64,000 bases of DNA from an uncultured Flavobacteriales bacterium (GCA_913030835.1 CAJWDP010000001.1:62001-126000), one strand, 5' to 3'. Numbered from the stretch's first letter, positions 1 through 9,619 are shown. A program made the numbers and translations. The notes: generated from the sequence alone by a model not told the origin.

Positions 1-1
1 G

Positions 2-280
2 ATCAGAATTAAGGTGTTGCCTCCATCTTGTTTTGCATTCACGTTAAGGGCCAAAAAGTACCACTACTATTACGGAACTTACTACGTTTACATTCCGGAA
101 GCTCAGGAATATGAGGTCGTGGCAGCACCCGAGGGAGCACAAGTAGACACGCTTCCAGACGACTGCACCGAGGAAACGATCGGGGACACAACGTATTACG
201 TATTAGATGACACCTATTATGTGTATTCAAAAGAAGACGATTTATACAAGGTTGTTAGTCCTTCTGAAGCAGCAATGTAA
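2..280 (+). CDS. C-terminal part of a Tyr-rich surface protein (DUF6515-like), 5' end outside window
   Basis: The frame is open to the left edge, so this is the 3' end of a longer gene. The visible 92 residues contain short tyrosine-rich strands (HYYYGTYYVY, DTTYYVLDDTYYVY) alternating with acidic stretches and a VDTLPDDC segment. The GTYY...YEVVAAPEGAQV...LPD pattern resembles the DUF6515 family of secreted or lipoprotein-like proteins. No enzymatic motif is visible. An internal GTG at position 14 is probably only a valine, since the family has more sequence upstream. It is followed by a 118-base gap before ileS in which I see nothing else. Confidence 0.6.
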   Translation: MRIKVLPPSCFAFTLRAKKYHYYYGTYYVYIPEAQEYEVVAAPEGAQVDTLPDDCTEETIGDTTYYVLDDTYYVYSKEDDLYKVVSPSEAAM

Positions 281-398
281 TATCGGTTGCGGCGGGCGGA
301 ATTTTGCGCTGTTAAAAATGAGCCGTTTGTTTGTCTATTCACAATCTTAAATCAATCGCTATTTTCATTATCTTCGCGAACCTTTTTACGGATTTGGA

Positions 399-3300
399 AT
401 GGGCATGAAATATCAGGAATACAAGGGCTTAGACCTTCCTTCTGTAGCAAAAGCTATTGCTCAGCGCTGGGAAGAAGATAAGACCTTCGAAAAAAGCATC
501 ACTTCGCGCGAAGGAAGTAAACCATTTGTCTTTTTCGAAGGTCCGCCTTCTGCTAATGGTCTTCCGGGGATTCATCATGTAATGGCAAGAACCATTAAAG
601 ATCTCTTTTGCCGGTATAAAACGCTACAGGGTTTTCAAGTAAATCGAAAAGCAGGATGGGACACTCACGGCCTGCCCGTTGAGCTTGGTGTAGAAAAAGA
701 ATTGGGCATTACCAAGGAAGATATTGGCAAGTCCATTTCGATTGAAGAATACAATGATGCATGCCGAAAAGCGGTCATGAAGTACACGGATGTGTGGAAT
801 GACCTTACCCGAAAAATGGGGTACTGGGTGGATATGGATAACCCCTACATCACCTACGACAACAAATACATGGAAACAGTATGGTGGTTGCTCAAAGAAA
901 TCTTCAATAAAGGTCTGATTTATAAAGGGTATACTATTCAACCCTTTTCACCTGCTGCAGGAACCGGATTAAGCTCACATGAGTTGAATCAGCCGGGCAC
1001 GTATCAAAATGTAAAAGATACCACAGTTGTCGCTCAGTTCAAGGTGAAACCAAATCAAGTACTGCCGGACAACACCTACATTTTGGCATGGACAACAACC
1101 CCTTGGACGCTACCCTCAAATACTGCGCTATGCGTAGGGCCAAAAATTGATTATGTTCTGGTAAAAACATTCAATCAATACACCCACGAATCCGTTAACC
1201 TTGTCCTTGCAAAAAATCTAATCGGCAGTTTATTTTCGGGCAAATATGTGCCAGCAGACGAGGAGCACCAGCTTGATAATTACGATAGCGAACAGAAAAA
1301 AATTCCATACGAAATAATCCAGGACTTCATTGGTTCGGATTTGGTAGGTATTGAGTACGAGCAATTACTACCTTATACGTTACCCCACGAAAATGCAGAT
1401 AAGGCGTTCAGGGTTATCCCCGGAGCATTTGTAACTACAGAAGATGGTACAGGTATCGTTCATATTGCTCCAACCTTTGGAGCAGATGATGCACTGGTTG
1501 CTAAGGAAGCCGGCGTTCCTCCTATGTTAATTCTGGATGAACATGACAATCCTGTCCCACTTGTTGATCTGCAAGGAAGATTTGTAGAGCAGATGGGAGA
1601 TCTGGGAGGCAAGTATGTGAAACAAGAGTATTACACCGAAAACCCTCCAGAAAAATCCGTTGATGTAGAAATCGCCATCAAATTGAAAGAGAATAATCTG
1701 GCTTTCAAAGTTGAAAAATACGAGCACAGTTATCCGCATTGCTGGAGAACCGACAAACCAATTTTGTACTATCCTTTGGACTCTTGGTTCATCCGCGTCA
1801 CAGAAGTGAAGGATAGAATGGTTGAACTTAACAACACCATCAACTGGAAACCTCCTAGCACAGGAACGGGGCGGTTTGGCAACTGGCTTGAAAATGCGAA
1901 CGATTGGAATCTCTCTCGGTCGAGATTTTGGGGGATCCCTTTACCAATATGGAGAAGTGAGGATGGATCGGAAGTGAAGTGCATTGGCTCAGTCGAGGAG
2001 CTGAAATCAGAATGTCAGCTTGCTTTGGAATCCGGGTTTATGGATGTTAACCCACTTGAGGATTTCACTCCCGGTGATATGTCCAAAGAAAATTATTTGA
2101 CTTTTGATCTGCACAAAAGTCATGTGGATTCTATTGTTTTAGTCTCCCCTACCGGGAAACCAATGAAACGAGAGTCAGATCTGATCGACGTTTGGTTTGA
2201 TTCCGGCTCTATGCCATATGCTCAGTGGCATTACCCATTCGAAAATAAAGGGTTGATCGATGAAAAAAAGAGCTACCCGGCGGACTACATTGCCGAAGGT
2301 GTTGACCAAACCAGGGGCTGGTTTTATACCCTTCATGCTATCGCTACTATGTGCTTTGATTCTGTGGCCTACCGAAATGTGGTTTCTAACGGTTTGGTTT
2401 TGGATAAAGCAGGGCAAAAAATGTCTAAACGACTTGGAAACGCAGTAGATCCATTCAAAACATTGGAAGAATATGGGCCTGATGCTACGAGGTGGTATAT
2501 GATTACAAATGCTCAACCCTGGGACAATCTCAAATTTGACATTGATGGCATTCAAGAGGTGCAGCGAAAATTCTTTGGCACACTTTACAATACGTATGGT
2601 TTCTTTGCACTTTACGCGAATGTTGATGAATTCGATTCAGCATCCGATCCGGTTCCAATTCATGAGCGACCGGAAATCGATCGTTGGGTATTATCAAAGC
2701 TAAATTCTCTTGTCGGTGAAGTGGAAACTGCATACAACGAATATGAGCCTACCAAAGCAGGTCGTCTCATTCAGGATTTTGTGACCAACCAATTGAGCAA
2801 TTGGTATGTCAGACTTTGCAGGAGAAGGTTCTGGAAAGGAGATTATTCTACCGATAAGCTGGCGGCCTATCAAACCTTGCACACCTGTCTTGATCATGTC
2901 GCCAGATTGATGTCTCCAATAGCTCCATTTTATGCAGATCAGCTGTATTCGGATCTCCATAAAAGTGGAGAAGAATCCGTGCACCTTGCATCGTTTCCAG
3001 TCCAGCTGGCAGAAGCAATAGATCATGATCTGGAACAACGAATGGATATTGCGCAGTCGATCTCATCCATGGTACTCAGTCTGAGAAAAAAGGAGAAGCT
3101 CAAAGTAAGGCAACCCCTTCAAAAAATAATGGTACCAAGCATTAATGAAACGTTCGAACGACAGATCCTCGATGTTCGCGACCTTATTTTGTCTGAAGTT
3201 AATGTGAAGGAGCTTGAGTTGCTGCCGAAAGGGTCTGACATATTGGTGAAGAAAATCAAGCCTAATTTTAAAACAATCGGCCCCAAATACGGTAAGCAAA

Positions 3301-3773
3301 TGAAAGCCATCAGCGCTTTAATTTCTGGCTTTGAACAACACGATATTCTTTCCGTTGAAGAACAGGGTGGTTGGACAGGAGAAATTCAAGGAGCTTCCGT
3401 TACATTGGATCTTAACGATTTTGAAATACAAACCGCCGATATTCCGGGTTGGCTTGTCTTTTCCGAAGCCGAGCTTACCGTAGCTCTTGACGTAACGCTA
3501 ACCGAGGAGCTGGTCGAGGAGGGTATCGCAAGAGAGTTCGTTAATCGAATACAAAACCTCAGGAAGAATAGTGGTTTGGAGGTAACTGACAGAATAAACT
3601 TGTCTATTTCAAGCCACGATAAAATAGACCGTGCTATAAATAACAATTTAAATTATATTTGCTCGGAAACCCTTGCGGATTCGCTGGAAATTGTAACCCA
3701 AATGTCCGGTGGAACGTTAGTTGAAATTGAAGAGGGTGTTTCGGCAAAAATCGGTATAGAAAAGTTGAATTAA
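399..3773 (+). CDS. ileS: Isoleucyl-tRNA synthetase, IleRS2 type
   Basis: Cytoplasmic class I aminoacyl-tRNA synthetase that charges tRNA-Ile. At 1124 residues it has the length of the large, eukaryote-like IleRS2 group rather than the roughly 940-residue IleRS1. The N-terminal nucleotide-binding motif follows GPPSANGLP and reads GIHH at residues 57-60 instead of canonical HxGH. The second motif KMSKR is at residues 674-678. A large editing domain lies between (TWTTTPWTLPSN near residue 230) and an anticodon-binding region follows the catalytic core. The ATG at 399 is used; ATG 405 is an equally possible start because no ribosome binding site is visible. A weak TATCTTCG -7-like box lies at 369-376. 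It is followed closely by the DksA-like gene and lspA. Confidence 0.97.
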   Translation: MGMKYQEYKGLDLPSVAKAIAQRWEEDKTFEKSITSREGSKPFVFFEGPPSANGLPGIHHVMARTIKDLFCRYKTLQGFQVNRKAGWDTHGLPVELGVEKELGITKEDIGKSISIEEYNDACRKAVMKYTDVWNDLTRKMGYWVDMDNPYITYDNKYMETVWWLLKEIFNKGLIYKGYTIQPFSPAAGTGLSSHELNQPGTYQNVKDTTVVAQFKVKPNQVLPDNTYILAWTTTPWTLPSNTALCVGPKIDYVLVKTFNQYTHESVNLVLAKNLIGSLFSGKYVPADEEHQLDNYDSEQKKIPYEIIQDFIGSDLVGIEYEQLLPYTLPHENADKAFRVIPGAFVTTEDGTGIVHIAPTFGADDALVAKEAGVPPMLILDEHDNPVPLVDLQGRFVEQMGDLGGKYVKQEYYTENPPEKSVDVEIAIKLKENNLAFKVEKYEHSYPHCWRTDKPILYYPLDSWFIRVTEVKDRMVELNNTINWKPPSTGTGRFGNWLENANDWNLSRSRFWGIPLPIWRSEDGSEVKCIGSVEELKSECQLALESGFMDVNPLEDFTPGDMSKENYLTFDLHKSHVDSIVLVSPTGKPMKRESDLIDVWFDSGSMPYAQWHYPFENKGLIDEKKSYPADYIAEGVDQTRGWFYTLHAIATMCFDSVAYRNVVSNGLVLDKAGQKMSKRLGNAVDPFKTLEEYGPDATRWYMITNAQPWDNLKFDIDGIQEVQRKFFGTLYNTYGFFALYANVDEFDSASDPVPIHERPEIDRWVLSKLNSLVGEVETAYNEYEPTKAGRLIQDFVTNQLSNWYVRLCRRRFWKGDYSTDKLAAYQTLHTCLDHVARLMSPIAPFYADQLYSDLHKSGEESVHLASFPVQLAEAIDHDLEQRMDIAQSISSMVLSLRKKEKLKVRQPLQKIMVPSINETFERQILDVRDLILSEVNVKELELLPKGSDILVKKIKPNFKTIGPKYGKQMKAISALISGFEQHDILSVEEQGGWTGEIQGASVTLDLNDFEIQTADIPGWLVFSEAELTVALDVTLTEELVEEGIAREFVNRIQNLRKNSGLEVTDRINLSISSHDKIDRAINNNLNYICSETLADSLEIVTQMSGGTLVEIEEGVSAKIGIEKLN

Positions 3774-3785
3774 AATTAATTGAAT

Positions 3786-4166
3786 ATGGCGAAGACTGAG
3801 AAAACAAGATATAGCGACAATGAGCTTGCTGAATTTCAGGAGATTATAAACAACAAATTGACTGAAGCTAAGCGGGATCTTGAATTGCTAAAAGGATCTT
3901 TGTCACACTCTGATGACAACGGTACCGACGACACCGGGGCAGCTTTTAAAATGATGGAAGACGGATCCGAAACATTGTCGAGAGAAGAAACGGCTCAATT
4001 GGCCGCTCGACAGGAAAAATTCATCCTTAACCTGGAAAATGCACTCATCCGAATTCAAAACAAAACCTACGGCCTCTGCCGCGTTACCGGCAAACTAATC
4101 AACAAGGATCGATTAAAATTGGTACCTCATGCTACACTTAGTATGGAGGCAAAGCTCAGACAGTAA
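3786..4166 (+). CDS. DksA/TraR-family protein lacking most zinc-finger cysteines
   Basis: 126-residue protein starting at ATG 3786 (a TTG two codons upstream is less likely). The N-terminal two thirds is helical and charged, like the coiled coil of DksA, and the C-terminus has the DksA-type YGLCRVTGKLI..RL..VPHATL pattern. Only one cysteine of the C4 zinc finger remains; threonine, isoleucine and proline/alanine positions replace the rest. Family members bind the RNA polymerase secondary channel. The position between ileS and lspA is a common Bacteroidota arrangement and suggests co-transcription with ileS (12 bases between them). Confidence 0.85.
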   Translation: MAKTEKTRYSDNELAEFQEIINNKLTEAKRDLELLKGSLSHSDDNGTDDTGAAFKMMEDGSETLSREETAQLAARQEKFILNLENALIRIQNKTYGLCRVTGKLINKDRLKLVPHATLSMEAKLRQ

Positions 4167-4172
4167 TATCCC

Positions 4173-4898
4173 TTGAAAAAAGTCTTTCTGGTTGTTTTAT
4201 TTGTACTTATCGTTGATCAGGTCCTTAAGATCTGGGTGAAAACGACCATGCCTTATGGAGACTGTTTCGGTTGTGGTACCGGCACTTTCATTAACCTGCA
4301 CTTTGTAGAAAACGAAGGAATGGCGTTTGGTATGTCTTGGGGTGGTCAAACAGGCAAATTTATTCTGAGTATTTTCAGAATACTCGCGGTAACAGGAATC
4401 GGTTATTTTATCTATAAACAAACGAAAAAGCCAAACGTGCACAAGGGTTTTTTGTTTGCTATGGGACTGATCTTTGCAGGTGCATTTGGAAACATAATCG
4501 ATAGTGCTTTTTACGGCTTTCTGTTCGACAAAGGCACCGTTTACATGGAGATTGCGGATGGTGAAGGTTCATGGATGCCCTATTACAATGAGGGAGTTGC
4601 ACAACTTAATTTTGAAGGGTATGCGGGATTTTTGCAAGGAACCGTTGTGGACATGTTTCAATTTGATCTGGTCTGGCCGGAATGGGTCCCTTGGATGGGA
4701 GGAAAAAAGATATTCGATGCCATTTGGAACTTTGCCGACTTCTCTATTTCTATAGGGGTCCTACTCATTATTTTAAGGCAGAAGACCTTCTTCGGCAAAC
4801 GAGAGACTGAAGAAACAGAATGGATTAGCGATGAACCACTCACCCAGAATCAATCCGATCTCAAGCAAGCAACTCCATCTCAGGCCGTAAAAGAGTGA
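4173..4898 (+). CDS. lspA: Lipoprotein signal peptidase II
   Basis: Inner-membrane aspartyl protease that removes signal peptides from diacylglyceryl prolipoproteins. It starts at TTG 4173 (MKKVFLVVLF). The family motifs are visible: ENEGMAFG near residue 46-53, GNIID at 106-110, the first catalytic Asp in GTVVDMFQF (D160) and the second in WNFADFSIS (D189). At 241 residues it is longer than the 164-residue E. coli enzyme. The extra length comes from about 40 hydrophilic residues between GNIID and the first catalytic Asp and from an acidic, Gln-rich C-terminal tail. It lies six bases after the DksA-like gene. Many lipoprotein substrates are encoded in this window. Confidence 0.95.
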   Translation: MKKVFLVVLFVLIVDQVLKIWVKTTMPYGDCFGCGTGTFINLHFVENEGMAFGMSWGGQTGKFILSIFRILAVTGIGYFIYKQTKKPNVHKGFLFAMGLIFAGAFGNIIDSAFYGFLFDKGTVYMEIADGEGSWMPYYNEGVAQLNFEGYAGFLQGTVVDMFQFDLVWPEWVPWMGGKKIFDAIWNFADFSISIGVLLIILRQKTFFGKRETEETEWISDEPLTQNQSDLKQATPSQAVKE

Positions 4899-4906
4899 TA
4901 CTCTTT
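4890..4906. terminator. Possible bidirectional terminator between lspA and asd
   Basis: AAAGAGT-GAT-ACTCTTT forms a seven-base-pair stem with a three-base loop between two converging genes and includes the lspA stop codon. The wider flanks CAAGCAA (4862-4868) and TTGCTTG (4905-4911) can also pair. It is AT-rich and short, so support is moderate. Confidence 0.35.
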
Positions 4907-4939
4907 GCTTGAATTTAAATTGTAACGCCAGCTAATAAC

Positions 4940-5929
4940 TTAAACCAGGTTGTTCTCAATCAAATGTTCCGCAATTTGAACCGCATTGGTTGCCGCACCC
5001 TTTCTTAAATTGTCTGACACAATCCATAGATCAAGCGAATTAGGGTTTGATTCATCTCGGCGAATTCTACCGACGAAAACATCATCTTTATTTTGAGCAT
5101 ACAGTGGCGTCGGATATTCGTTCATTTCCGTATTGTCCTGAAGGGTAACTCCGGGCGTGTCTGCCAATTGTCTCTTTAGCACAGAAAGTTCGTAGCCCTT
5201 CTTCATGCAAACGTTCACCGCTTCTGAATGTCCACCAAACACCGGTATGCGCACTACTGTGGCTGTTATTTTTATTTCATCATCGCCCAGTATTTTTCGC
5301 GTTTCATGCACCAGCTTCATTTCCTCCGTTGTGTATCCATTCTCCAGAAAATCACCTCCATGAGGAAAGCAATTCTGATCAATTGGATGCGGGTAAACCA
5401 TCTTGCCATCTATTCCATTCCTTTCATTTTCCAATTGCCGAACGGCTTCAACCCCCGTTCCGGTTACCGATTGGTACGTTGATATTACTAGTCGATCTAT
5501 TCCATAATTTGTATGGATCGGCAATAGAGCCAAAACCATTTGAATCGTTGAACAGTTTGGGTTAGCGATGATCTTATCCTCTTTCGTTAGCAGATGCGCA
5601 TTTATTTCCGGAACAATCAGCTTTTTGTCCACATCCATTCTCCATTTCGAGCTGTTGTCAATGACCGTTGTTCCTACCTGTGCAAACCGAGGAGCCCAGA
5701 CACCAGACACATTGCCTCCCGCAGAAAACAAAGCGATGTCAGGTCTCTCTTGTAATGCCTGGTCCAGATCAATTATGCTGTATTCCTTTTCTTGCCAAAA
5801 CAGTTTTTTACCAACGCTGTTCTTAGAGGCTACCAAAAGAAGCTCGGTGATTGGCAGGTCTCTTTCAGCAAGGACCTCAAGCATAACCTTCCCCACCATT
5901 CCTGTAGCTCCTATAATCGCGACTTTCAT
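4940..5929 (-). CDS. asd: Aspartate-semialdehyde dehydrogenase
   Basis: Catalyses NADPH-dependent conversion of aspartyl phosphate to aspartate semialdehyde, the branch point to lysine/diaminopimelate, threonine and methionine. It has an N-terminal Rossmann motif GATGMVG (residues 7-13), the active-site cysteine in NPNCSTIQ (C126) and the catalytic histidine in FGGHSEAV (H234). Its 329 residues are the usual length. It is transcribed towards lspA and has its own -7 box (TACATTTG on the minus strand at 5954-5947) about 18 bases upstream of the ATG. It appears monocistronic. Confidence 0.96.
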   Translation of the reverse strand: MKVAIIGATGMVGKVMLEVLAERDLPITELLLVASKNSVGKKLFWQEKEYSIIDLDQALQERPDIALFSAGGNVSGVWAPRFAQVGTTVIDNSSKWRMDVDKKLIVPEINAHLLTKEDKIIANPNCSTIQMVLALLPIHTNYGIDRLVISTYQSVTGTGVEAVRQLENERNGIDGKMVYPHPIDQNCFPHGGDFLENGYTTEEMKLVHETRKILGDDEIKITATVVRIPVFGGHSEAVNVCMKKGYELSVLKRQLADTPGVTLQDNTEMNEYPTPLYAQNKDDVFVGRIRRDESNPNSLDLWIVSDNLRKGAATNAVQIAEHLIENNLV

Positions 5930-5946
5930 ACTTACTTATTTGCCTT

Positions 5947-5954
5947 CAAATGTA
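5947..5954 (-). promoter_or_regulatory. -7 promoter box of asd
   Basis: The minus strand reads TACATTTG, a match to the Bacteroidota TAnnTTTG -7 consensus, 17 bases upstream of the asd ATG. No good TTTG -33 element sits at the expected distance. Confidence 0.45.
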
Positions 5955-5985
5955 CTATATTTACGAATCAAGCTAGAGTGTTCTG

Positions 5986-8583
5986 ATGAAAAGAAAATCT
6001 TGTAACTTATTGTTAACCTGTTTGCTCTTACACGTTAATCTATTAACAATAAATGCTCAGTTTACGGATGATTTCTCGGACGGTGACTTCACATCCTCCC
6101 CTGCTTGGTCCGGAGACAATTCTTTGTTTGTTGTTGATGCCAATCAACTTCGATCCAACAGTCCCGGCGCAGCAGTTTATTACCTCAGCACACCCAGCAC
6201 AATTGCATCCGATGCCCAATGGGAATTTTCCATCGACTTTCAGCTTTCTACATCGGGAGCAAACTATGCTGACGTATATCTCATGTCTGACAATGCCGAC
6301 CTTAATTTAACTTCGAATGGTTATTACATTAAGATTGGCGGCACCCCGGATGAAATTTCTCTTTACAAGGTCGTAAGCGGAACACGAACACTATTAATCG
6401 ACGGCACTGACGGCACCATTAACTCCAGTAGCAGCAACATCTTCAACATCCGGGTGAAAAGAACCGTTTCCAATGATTGGACCCTTGATATTGACGATGG
6501 GGCAACAGGAAGCTATGTGACCGATGGCTCCATAAACGATAACTCCGTCACTTCTTCAACCCACTTCGGAATATCTATAAACCAATCCTCCGCGGCAGGA
6601 GCAGTTAACGGGCATTATTTTGACAATTTCTCCGTTGGAAATATCCCTGTTGACATTACTCCACCTAGCCTGGTATCTGCTACGGCCACAAGTTTTACTG
6701 AAGTTGATGTGGTATTCAATGAAGCCGTTGACCTAACCTCGGCACAACTATCAGCCAATTATTCAGCCGATGGTGGTCTTGGCAATCCTTCTTCCGCTTT
6801 GGTCGACGGTGCTGATCCCACGCTGGTACATTTGTCGTTTTCAACTCCATTTGTCAATGGTCAAACGTATAGTTTGTCCGTCTCCAATATTGAAGATTTG
6901 GCAGGGAATGCAATGTCCTTAACAAATGAGGACTTTATGTACTTTCTTCCCGACAATCCATCATACAGGGAAGTAGTTATTAATGAGCTGCTCCCGGACC
7001 CCACACCACAGATCGGTCTTCTTGATGCTGAGTATGTAGAGCTGTTCAATGCCACTACATCAAAATATTTCGACCTAAGCGGATGGGTAATCACAGATGG
7101 AACTTCATCAGGAACAATTGACTCTTACCCGCTAGGCCCAGGAGAATATGTGATACTCGTCGCTACAGGGGATGTTCCCAATTTCTCCCCAATCTGGCCA
7201 AATGTGGTAGGCGTGACCTCCTTTCCCTCTTTGAACAATGCCGGAGAGAACGTTTCACTGATGGATGCAGGCTCCAACCTGGTAGATGAGGTCAATTACA
7301 CTGATTCATGGTACCAAGATGCTTCCAAAGAAGACGGTGGGTGGTCATTAGAGCAGATCAATCCTGACCTGCCCTGCTCTAGTTCTGCAAATTGGCGTGC
7401 ATCAGAAGGTGTTGATGGCGGAACTCCTGGAGATGTGAATTCCGTTTATAATAATGATCCCGATACCACAAGTCCTAATTTGAATGTTGTTACCGTTCTG
7501 GACAATTTAACCTTACTTGCACATTTTAGCGAAGAGGTTGTTGGTCCGGGTGCATTTTCAGTAGCGCCTTCCATTTCTGTTTCATCCGTCACGGTTTCAG
7601 CAAGTAACCCATTAAATGTTGTTATTTCCCTCGGAGCCGCTTTGGATACTGGAACGATCTACACAGCCACCGTGTCAGGAACCAGCGACTGCTCTGGTAA
7701 TGTACTCAGCTCGGACGAAGTTCAATTCATTTTGCCCCACTTACCGAAGAAAAGGGACCTCATTATTAATGAAGTTTTATTTAACCCATTTACCGGTGGT
7801 TCTGATTTCGTCGAGGCCTATAACAACTCTCCGCGCTATATTGATGTTTACGGCTTCTATCTTGCTGATTTTAGTTCAGATACCATTTCCAATGCAAAAT
7901 TCGTTGACGAAAACTTTATTGTTGCTCCGGGAGGCTATGTCGTATTTACTGAAGACAGCACAGCTGTTAAAAACGATTATTTAAATGCACAATCTGGTAG
8001 GTTTGTTCAAACGGATCTACCCACCTATTCCAATGAGTCCGGAGATGTGTACATCCTGCTGCCCAGCGATACGGTCAGCGACAGTTTTTCTTACCACGAG
8101 GATATGCATTTTGGATTGATCAATGATCCTGACGGTATTTCTTTGGAAAGAATCGATTTTGATCGGGCCACCAATGACGCAAACAACTGGCACTCTGCTG
8201 CCGAGTCGGTTGGGTTTGCCACACCGGGCTATGAAAACTCTCAATACTTTCCGGGAACGATTGCGGAAGAAATGGTTGGTCTTGAGCCAGAAATTTTTTC
8301 CCCAGACAATGATGGCTTCGAAGATATCCTAAACATCAACTACTCAATGGATCAACCGGGTTATGTCGCAAATGTGAGGATATTTGATTCTAAAGGTCGG
8401 TTAATAAAAGTATTGATTGAAAACGAGCTTTTGGCCGTTAGTGGAACATTCACATGGGATGGCACAACAGAGGATCGCCTCAAGGCACGCATCGGTCCTC
8501 ACATATTGCACTTTGAAGTTTTCACTCAAGACGGGGCAGTAAGCAGCGTAAAAAAGGCATTTGTTGTTGCCGGAAATTTTTAG
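5986..8583 (+). CDS. Secreted protein with two lamin-tail domains and Ig-like domains
   Basis: 865-residue exported protein with an N-terminal signal peptide (residues 1 to about 25, ending INAQ). In order: a beta-sandwich lectin/LamG-like region (about 25-220), an Ig-like domain (223-315, with TPPSLVSATATS), a lamin-tail domain (about 327-440, VINELLPDP), a second Ig-like domain (493-585), a second lamin-tail domain (about 588-700, IINEVLFNPF) and a C-terminal FlgD-like Ig domain (767-865, EIFSPDNDGFEDI). Proteins of this build are common on Bacteroidota surfaces and are thought to be structural or adhesive. The C-terminus is not a typical type A T9SS sorting domain. The exact role is unknown. 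Confidence 0.85.
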   Translation: MKRKSCNLLLTCLLLHVNLLTINAQFTDDFSDGDFTSSPAWSGDNSLFVVDANQLRSNSPGAAVYYLSTPSTIASDAQWEFSIDFQLSTSGANYADVYLMSDNADLNLTSNGYYIKIGGTPDEISLYKVVSGTRTLLIDGTDGTINSSSSNIFNIRVKRTVSNDWTLDIDDGATGSYVTDGSINDNSVTSSTHFGISINQSSAAGAVNGHYFDNFSVGNIPVDITPPSLVSATATSFTEVDVVFNEAVDLTSAQLSANYSADGGLGNPSSALVDGADPTLVHLSFSTPFVNGQTYSLSVSNIEDLAGNAMSLTNEDFMYFLPDNPSYREVVINELLPDPTPQIGLLDAEYVELFNATTSKYFDLSGWVITDGTSSGTIDSYPLGPGEYVILVATGDVPNFSPIWPNVVGVTSFPSLNNAGENVSLMDAGSNLVDEVNYTDSWYQDASKEDGGWSLEQINPDLPCSSSANWRASEGVDGGTPGDVNSVYNNDPDTTSPNLNVVTVLDNLTLLAHFSEEVVGPGAFSVAPSISVSSVTVSASNPLNVVISLGAALDTGTIYTATVSGTSDCSGNVLSSDEVQFILPHLPKKRDLIINEVLFNPFTGGSDFVEAYNNSPRYIDVYGFYLADFSSDTISNAKFVDENFIVAPGGYVVFTEDSTAVKNDYLNAQSGRFVQTDLPTYSNESGDVYILLPSDTVSDSFSYHEDMHFGLINDPDGISLERIDFDRATNDANNWHSAAESVGFATPGYENSQYFPGTIAEEMVGLEPEIFSPDNDGFEDILNINYSMDQPGYVANVRIFDSKGRLIKVLIENELLAVSGTFTWDGTTEDRLKARIGPHILHFEVFTQDGAVSSVKKAFVVAGNF

Positions 8584-8598
8584 GCAACTCTACTACTT

Positions 8599-9510
8599 TT
8601 ACTCTTCTTTCTTCGACTTTTCAAACCAGCTATTGATCCCGTCCATTATGCCCTCCGCATTCACATCTTTTATCAACGAATCTACAGCTCCACTAACGCA
8701 TTCTACAATTCCTAAGGACAGGCTGTCAAGGTCCTCTTTTAATGCATTGAATTCTTCTTTCAGACCCAGTGCCTCCAGATCCAAATTTTCCAGGTTTTGT
8801 TCGTAAAATTCAAGTGATTTGATCTTTCTATACCCATCTAAACTGAAAATTGAATTCTCGAGTTCTTTGTGTTCTATTTTCGACGCCTCGATGGTCATCC
8901 CTACCTTTCCAAACAACTTGTTTTCAATATACAACGGAAAGCCCAGTCCGCTTAAATCGTAATCTTCCATTCCATCGATTTTCACAATGGTATTTCTCAT
9001 TTCAGCCAATAAATCTTCGCTCAACGCTACTTTTCCACGAATCAGCTGATCATCCAATTCATAGGTTAAACAATTGTATTTCCCTACCCGTTTGAGCCCC
9101 GTTGATTTTCCAAGGCTTTTTCTCGCAGAATCCAGCTGGGAGGCCATAGCATCAAATCTAAAACCCTCGATCTGATTTTCTAGCAGACTCTCTACCATAT
9201 ACGTTTTATCCTTATCATTGACCAGCTTTACCTGCTGTTCATCAAGATCATATATTACCTTGGTAAATGCTCCTCTAAATGAGCCAAAAACCGGATTATT
9301 CGGCTCTGTTATTACCATCGCTTTTCCATTCTTTACGTACAGGTCTATGGTGGAATTTGTTGCCTGACCAATTATGTTGTCCAAAAATCCAAATTGATTC
9401 CCCAATCCAGTTTTGAATTCAGCCTCATAGGATATTTTTCCTTCAAAAGGCTTGGTAGCACATGCGCTTAATACGACAGTTACCACAGCTAAATAGAAAT
9501 ACTTTTTCAT
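8599..9510 (-). CDS. Lipoprotein of unknown function (DUF4412-like)
   Basis: 303 residues with a lipoprotein signal: MKKYFYLAVVTVVLSAC with lipobox LSAC at residues 14-17. The mature part begins FEGKISYEAEF, an opening seen in DUF4412-like Bacteroidota lipoproteins that bind or report on metals or periplasmic state, and contains repeated beta-strand segments with VYDLDEQQVKLV and GKYNCLTYE features. The last 60 residues are helical and acidic (EALGLKEEFNALKEDLDS). No catalytic motif is visible. It converges with the lamin-tail gene, 15 bases apart. Confidence 0.75.
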   Translation of the reverse strand: MKKYFYLAVVTVVLSACATKPFEGKISYEAEFKTGLGNQFGFLDNIIGQATNSTIDLYVKNGKAMVITEPNNPVFGSFRGAFTKVIYDLDEQQVKLVNDKDKTYMVESLLENQIEGFRFDAMASQLDSARKSLGKSTGLKRVGKYNCLTYELDDQLIRGKVALSEDLLAEMRNTIVKIDGMEDYDLSGLGFPLYIENKLFGKVGMTIEASKIEHKELENSIFSLDGYRKIKSLEFYEQNLENLDLEALGLKEEFNALKEDLDSLSLGIVECVSGAVDSLIKDVNAEGIMDGINSWFEKSKKEE

Positions 9511-9619
9511 GTTTTAAGAAATTAGCATCGGTTAAGGTAGAAAGGAATCTTTCTGATTTCACAGCGTCACTCCATATTTACGCATCTTTAACACATAATT
9601 CATTGTTCCAACAAATTGA

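Noticed and set aside
2175-2555. 126-residue minus-strand frame inside ileS
   Set aside because: Shadow of the synthetase; composition is not protein-like and no promoter precedes it.
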